In this document: piece by piece, positions 59,501-64,000 of the stretch
Layout: the number at the start of each line of letters is the position of its first letter
Position numbering within the stretch: the first letter of the stretch is position 1
From: Oscheius tipulae
Lineage: Eukaryota; Nematoda; Chromadorea; Rhabditida; Rhabditidae
Length of the DNA stretch: 64,000 nt
Assembly (NCBI GenBank): GCA_037178975.1
Contig: JASJZH010000006.1
Location: forward strand, 9,734,001-9,798,000
Reading direction: 5' to 3'
Notes under the pieces: generated by a model
Told to the model about the DNA's origin: nothing
Seen by the model: only the letters and a program-made list of their open reading frames with translations
Databases searched by the model: none
Made by a program: the position numbers and the translations under genes

Positions 59501-60965
59501 TGCTGGCGTTTCGTCGCAGTAGGTCTGATAGGCAATGATATGCAAATCGGAACTACATTCCCATGCTGAGATGATGGATGATTGTCTCTCGGTCTCGCCC
59601 TCAGTGAATAGAAACCTTCTGACGATACAGATCTCAGCGCTATCGAGCTAGACATCTGCCAACCCCTAAAGACAACTTCACACCTATAGTGAGAAGGCAA
59701 CAGGCGCGCAGGAAGATGATATTGTTCGGGGGAGAGAAAGAGATTAGAGCGATCAGAGAGCAGTTCGGCTCCTTTTGGAGGCTCTATTGACTTCGGACCC
59801 TCGACTGTAACCTGAGCTCTGATCCACTAGCTGTAATCTGTTCACAGGCGCTTTATCATAATTAGGCGTTAGCCGGGAGATCAAGTGCGAAGCTACCGTA
59901 ATCGTATTGAAAAAATAAGCTTGTTTTGTTCTCTCTCTTTCTCTCTCTTATTGTCTTACCAAAACAACAACCTCATGTAGACAGTACTGTAACGATGTTT
60001 ACGTCACCGAGCCTATTGCTTTTTAAAATGCCAATCTAGTCTGAATTCCAGTTTTTCAAGCCGCTTTTCAAATGAGGTTCGGGGGGCCCGGGCAATTGTT
60101 GCGAACACTAGAACGCCCACCGTAATCTCTCTGTTACAGCTTCAGACAAAAGTGCAAACACGATCTTTTTTTTTTTTGAATTCGCAACAACGCGCTTGAA
60201 GCTTGAACTTAGTTCTTTTGCTATTGGCCCCACGGTGTGCCCGTTCTCTCTCTGTTTCTCTATCTCCAGCCTACAGACGGTAATTAATTACATGTGGATG
60301 GGTGCGCGGCGGACATAGACCCGACACAGAGGGTTTCCCCAAGGAAACTTTCGTTTTTCAACATCCGGAGGAGGATTTATGCACACTTTGAAATTGTAAT
60401 AGAGTCCGAGGCGGTGCAGACAGATAAAAAGTGATCTTCTTCTTTTTTCGACTCCCCTAACAGGCGGCCAATCTCTGTAACGAATTGACACCAACTGTTA
60501 GAGGGGCGAACACCACTATTTATCACACCACGTATATACGAGCTCAAGAGTAGAGCTCAAAAGTGCGTAACCATTTGTCTCGTCTCACTCGCAGAACGCA
60601 ACATTCGCGATAAGATATCAGAGCCAATGTTGCGGTCCGTAAAGCAGAAGGCCTCTCTGTGTAAATGGCTTCTGTGGTACCGTTTCCACAGACAGTTGAT
60701 AAGATAGTTGGACACCCGACGAGGAATTTTCAACATTCTATCACAAAAGGCTACCTTTCATGCCGGGATTGAAGTTGAACGCCATGGCTGGCTGCTGATT
60801 GGGGTCGAAGAAGCCAGGCCCGTAGGCAGGATTCACCGAATTGAGATAGTTCTATAACTATCCTCATTTTGATCAAGGTTTTGAACTCACGAAGAGATGC
60901 ATGGCATTATTGGATTGGCTGGGACGTTGAAGAGACATGCTGGCGTTCACTCGTTGCTGGATCAT
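56594..60965 (-). CDS. Smaug/SAMD4-like SAM-domain RNA-binding protein
   Basis: Eight exons (60965-60891, 60851-60755, 58983-58871, 58831-58595, 58370-58239, 58195-57737, 57225-56857, 56815-56594) give 567 residues. The SAM domain (about 58-118) starts [20 protein letters not shown] and continues [20 protein letters not shown], then [13 protein letters not shown]; this is the characteristic Smaug/Vts1 sequence that binds a stem-loop in mRNA. It is followed by a helical segment like the Smaug pseudo-HEAT region ([16 protein letters not shown], ending near 210), then a basic stretch, a lone CDFC motif, and a long disordered tail with alternating Ala-Pro. Smaug proteins repress translation and recruit deadenylase. 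The ATG at 60965 lies 5 nt after a 3' splice site, so trans-splicing or a missing upstream exon is possible; vertebrate homologues have a longer N-terminus. Confidence 0.87.
57340..57722 (+). repeat. Degenerate CTCCCGTACTGTCTC-type repeat in a Smaug-gene intron
   Basis: Recurring units such as TCTCTCCCGTACTGTCTAC, CTCTCGCCTGTCTGTCTC and TCTCTCCCGAACTGTCTCG fill most of the 511-nt intron 57226-57736. The family is the same as at 33838-34225. In the host transcript the sequence is purine-rich. Confidence 0.6.
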
Positions 60966-60970
60966 AGCAT

Positions 60971-63900
60971 CTGAAAACTGTTTGTTACCGATAGTTCAGG
61001 GAAAAGAGGGGAAGCGAAAAATGATAACCCTGTACTTAGGAAGACTGCCTGTCAAGATAATGTCAAAAAGTCGAGACGATAGTGGTGTGTCTCGACACAC
61101 ATAAACAGGATATCTGAGGTTAAGGCTCAGTCCCCTTCAGCCCGATCCCAGCACAAGATAATGCACCCGTCGGCACCTCTGAAGTTATGAGTCGCGCACA
61201 GATAAAAAAGGGTGCAAATTGGACCCATCAACCTTGGGGTTCGGGGCGGAAGAAGCAAAACAACGGCAAAAACTACTTGCAAATAGACTGATGAAAAAGA
61301 GCGGGTTATTGGGTGTGAAATTACACGGAAGAGGAACCTCATGAGAAATGAGTGACCTATGATTCAGGTCAGACAGGATTGATTCTATTAAATGACCAGA
61401 GAGAAAGAGAGAACGAGAGCAAGGATTAAAACAAGTCTCTCCCCATATTGGCAACATGGGCGTAGTGGACAGTGCAGCTCCAGACAGACTCCACCCCCTT
61501 TGGGGCTGGCTGAGAGTGGTGGGAACCGATAAAAGTGCAGGAGGGGGGCGTGGCCTGGTATACAGACTTGGGCACGTGCCACTCTGAACTCTCTCAGATA
61601 TGGTATCAGTCTCAAAATCATAAGCGTACAACTTCTTGACACAGAGCGAGAGCCTGTATTTTGTGTATAGACGGGGAGGAAAAAAATAACAGAGCCTCTC
61701 TGCGCAGTCAAGTGCTGATGGGCTGCTGATGAACGGTTCTCGCCCCTATTTGCTTTCCGGCGACTCAAGTACGCCACACTGGACGGACCATCCTAATCCG
61801 TTGGTTCAGTGTAGCGCTCAGGCGCTGGTTACAAGATTACCAGATAAGGCTATCATTTTTTGGAAGACTATTTTAGTAGAACATGTTTTTAGGGAGTGAG
61901 TCGACCTTCGCGTTACGATAAAAACATCCATAGACGTTCTAAACAAGGTGAACCAGTGGCTTGCTCATCTGTCTGTGGCTCAAATTAGCGCCCAAATATA
62001 GAAAAATGTCTCGGCCCGAAAATTGGCGACAAAAAATGCGTTGAAGAGTATCTGGAGGATAATCCTACTGTTTGTTTAGTAGCACAAAAGTGCCGATGAC
62101 AGGCTATTACTTAAATAGCGAGTAAATACACATCTTCTTCACTATGGCAAACATGTTAGAAAAAGAGCTCTCGCCGTGTGGATTACCAATTGACTGAATG
62201 GTATAGCATACTTGCCCACATTCAGACGCAGAAGCCACTATATAGTCATTTTTTTCTGGTTGTGCCCGTCGGTCCGTCCGCGATCGGGAAATCGCAACAT
62301 TTGTCGCGTTTTTTCGGCCCCTGGACCGAGGGGAGACAAGGAAGCCAAACTAGTCAGGAAGATCATTGCAGAGCCAATCACAGATATAATAATAGGGAAA
62401 GGGCAAATACGGGAGACAGAGGAGGGAAGAGCAGCTGAATACTCACACTGGCAACATTTTAGCTGGAGCGTTCCTCTTTTGCTGCTAATGAAGGCAATAC
62501 GGGGTGGAAATTTTAAGGCCTGATGCCTCGAGGGGTAATTTCAGGAAAGAGATAGAATAAGGCCCGTAAAACTATATTTGCTTTTAGATTACTCGCTCTC
62601 TCTCTCTCCGAAACGCATGAAACTTTGTGGGAAGGCAATCACGAGTGTGTGGAAGCGGGTACATAAGACAGCTGAGAGACAGAAGCAACAGCTGATTCCG
62701 GAGCATGAAAGCTTTTGTTTTTCGTTGATTTATCATCGCTGTTATCGCTAAGCGCATGCGGATTTACGACTCTTTGTTTTTCTAGAGATTTTCCTCTCTA
62801 ACTTTTGTGCTGCAAGCTCAATAAAACAGAATGTGCTGCGAGAGGAAAAGGCAACATATGAAAAGATAAGTACGATAAGATTAGAGGGCGGACATGTAGT
62901 ACACCTAGGGAAAATGACGATTGATAACACAGAGGAGGAGGCACAGTTTTGCAGAGAGGAACTTTAGGAATTAGCCAGGTGAGAAGTGCGGGCAGTGAAG
63001 GGGCTCAGTGGCCGCCGGGAGAGGGCTGTTCTCGGGTCAAACAGGTGGTTTCGAGGGACAGAACAGACGTGCGGCTGTTCGTCCTTCGGCACATTTGCAA
63101 CCCTTGGTCACTTCAAAACATAAGGTCCTGTCACTAATTGTGTCCACCCACCGTCTGGACAACATAAATCATCGTGATCTCTCTTAAAGAGGAAAAAGTC
63201 TCAAAGGAACGCCAAGAGGTGAAACGGTGGGCACATGGGTCGAATGTTTATTAAAAAGTGCAACTGCACACGCCCCCTTTTTCCAGCTGGCTCTGTCCCG
63301 AGAATTCAGCACAAATACTTGAGAAACTATTGGCCGACGGGAAGAGACGACGGCACTGGTCGCTCTCACTCTCTCTCCGTGCTCTCTGAAGTAGCAACAG
63401 TTGTTATCAGCTGTTTTTGCAGACTGTCTGCGACAGAGACTCCTGTCAGATTAAACTGTCAACTGTTGGGGAAGAACCAGACGTCGCCATGCACAGCTTC
63501 CCAGAGATTACTGATAAGGAATAATTAATCCTTTTACGCCAGACGAGCAGAAAAACTTGCTCAGTTCTAAAAGGCAGAACAGTTGCAAGCGGATAGGCGA
63601 ACACTATCAAATTAGACGGAATGTCGCCCCGATGAGAAGGCGGTAAACTTCCAACACGTGCAAAAAATATCTTAGGAGAGGCGTTCCCCTAATCAGCTTT
63701 GACAGCTACCAGTCTCCTAGATCAAGGACCTCTTGTTGCAAACAGTACGCTTGACCGTTAGGAAGCAGGTGATGTTATGATAAGACTGGCGCCGTAGCCT
63801 CTTCTAACCGATCTGATAGGAAGAGGACAGGAGAAGGGGGACCCAGACTGAACACGGGTACTGTTTCTCAATTCATGCCGACGGAAGGAGACTACTCATT

Positions 63901-64000
63901 GTAGACAAAACAATAGCTACCTCTCTTGACTCTCTCACTTCCGACTGAAAATCGCTACTTGCCTACCCATCGTCTCACCAGCACAGAAAAGAAAAGCGAC
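60971..64000. other. Upstream region of the Smaug-like gene, no gene recognised
   Basis: 3 kb with no supportable exon. A 3' splice site at 60971-60973 marks where an unseen upstream exon or a spliced leader would join. Overlapping open frames on the minus strand around 61.1-61.8 kb show no family resemblance. Confidence 0.4.

Noticed and set aside
1-64000. CRISPR arrays, bacterial operons, phage or virus genes
   Set aside because: None seen; gene structure is spliced eukaryotic throughout.

Overview
The window is nuclear DNA of a nematode. Three things point there: a nematode transthyretin-like gene, an srsx-type chemoreceptor, and clear counterparts of C. elegans lin-40, apc-10, rgs-3, cnb-1, ptr, wdr-20 and ttll-15. 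Several genes start just after a lone 3' splice site, as expected for spliced-leader trans-splicing. The introns are unusually small: most fall between 33 and 43 nt and very many are 37-40 nt. I cannot name the species. All exon structures were worked out by hand from GT/AG sites, reading-frame phase and family similarity; every multi-exon model below sums to a whole number of codons.

Layout. 1.5-2.7 kb: neurensin-like membrane protein (+). 5.1-5.3 kb: small two-exon secreted peptide (+). 5.4-8.2 kb: 11-exon unrecognised basic protein (-). 8.8-15.2 kb: lin-40/MTA chromatin gene (-) and a short reading frame directly 3' of it, which is either a second cistron or the true C-terminus; its long intron holds a tRNA-Gln and a fold-back repeat. 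16.0-18.9 kb: apc-10 and a transthyretin-like gene (+), ending tail to tail with a 13-exon amine-receptor-like GPCR (-, 18.9-22.3 kb). 22.3-29.7 kb: no gene recognised. 29.7-33.2 kb: srsx chemoreceptor and, just upstream on the same strand, a double-RGS rgs-3 gene (-). 35.6-37.5 kb: calcineurin B with two competing last exons (+). 41.5-44.5 kb: patched-related protein (+). 46.9-52.0 kb: 17-exon WDR20 (+). 52.2-55.1 kb: membrane-anchored TTLL-15 (-). 56.6-61.0 kb: Smaug/SAMD4-like RNA-binding protein (-). The remaining stretches are intergenic, with degenerate pyrimidine-rich repeats and GACAGA-type simple repeats.

The genes form no single pathway. Themes are chromatin and cell-cycle control (lin-40, apc-10), signalling and sensory reception (amine-like GPCR, srsx receptor, rgs-3, calcineurin B), secreted or membrane products (neurensin, transthyretin-like, small peptide, ptr, ttll-15) and post-transcriptional or ubiquitin control (Smaug-like, WDR20). 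The rgs-3/srsx tandem is the one pair whose functions plainly fit together: chemosensory G-protein signalling and its brake.
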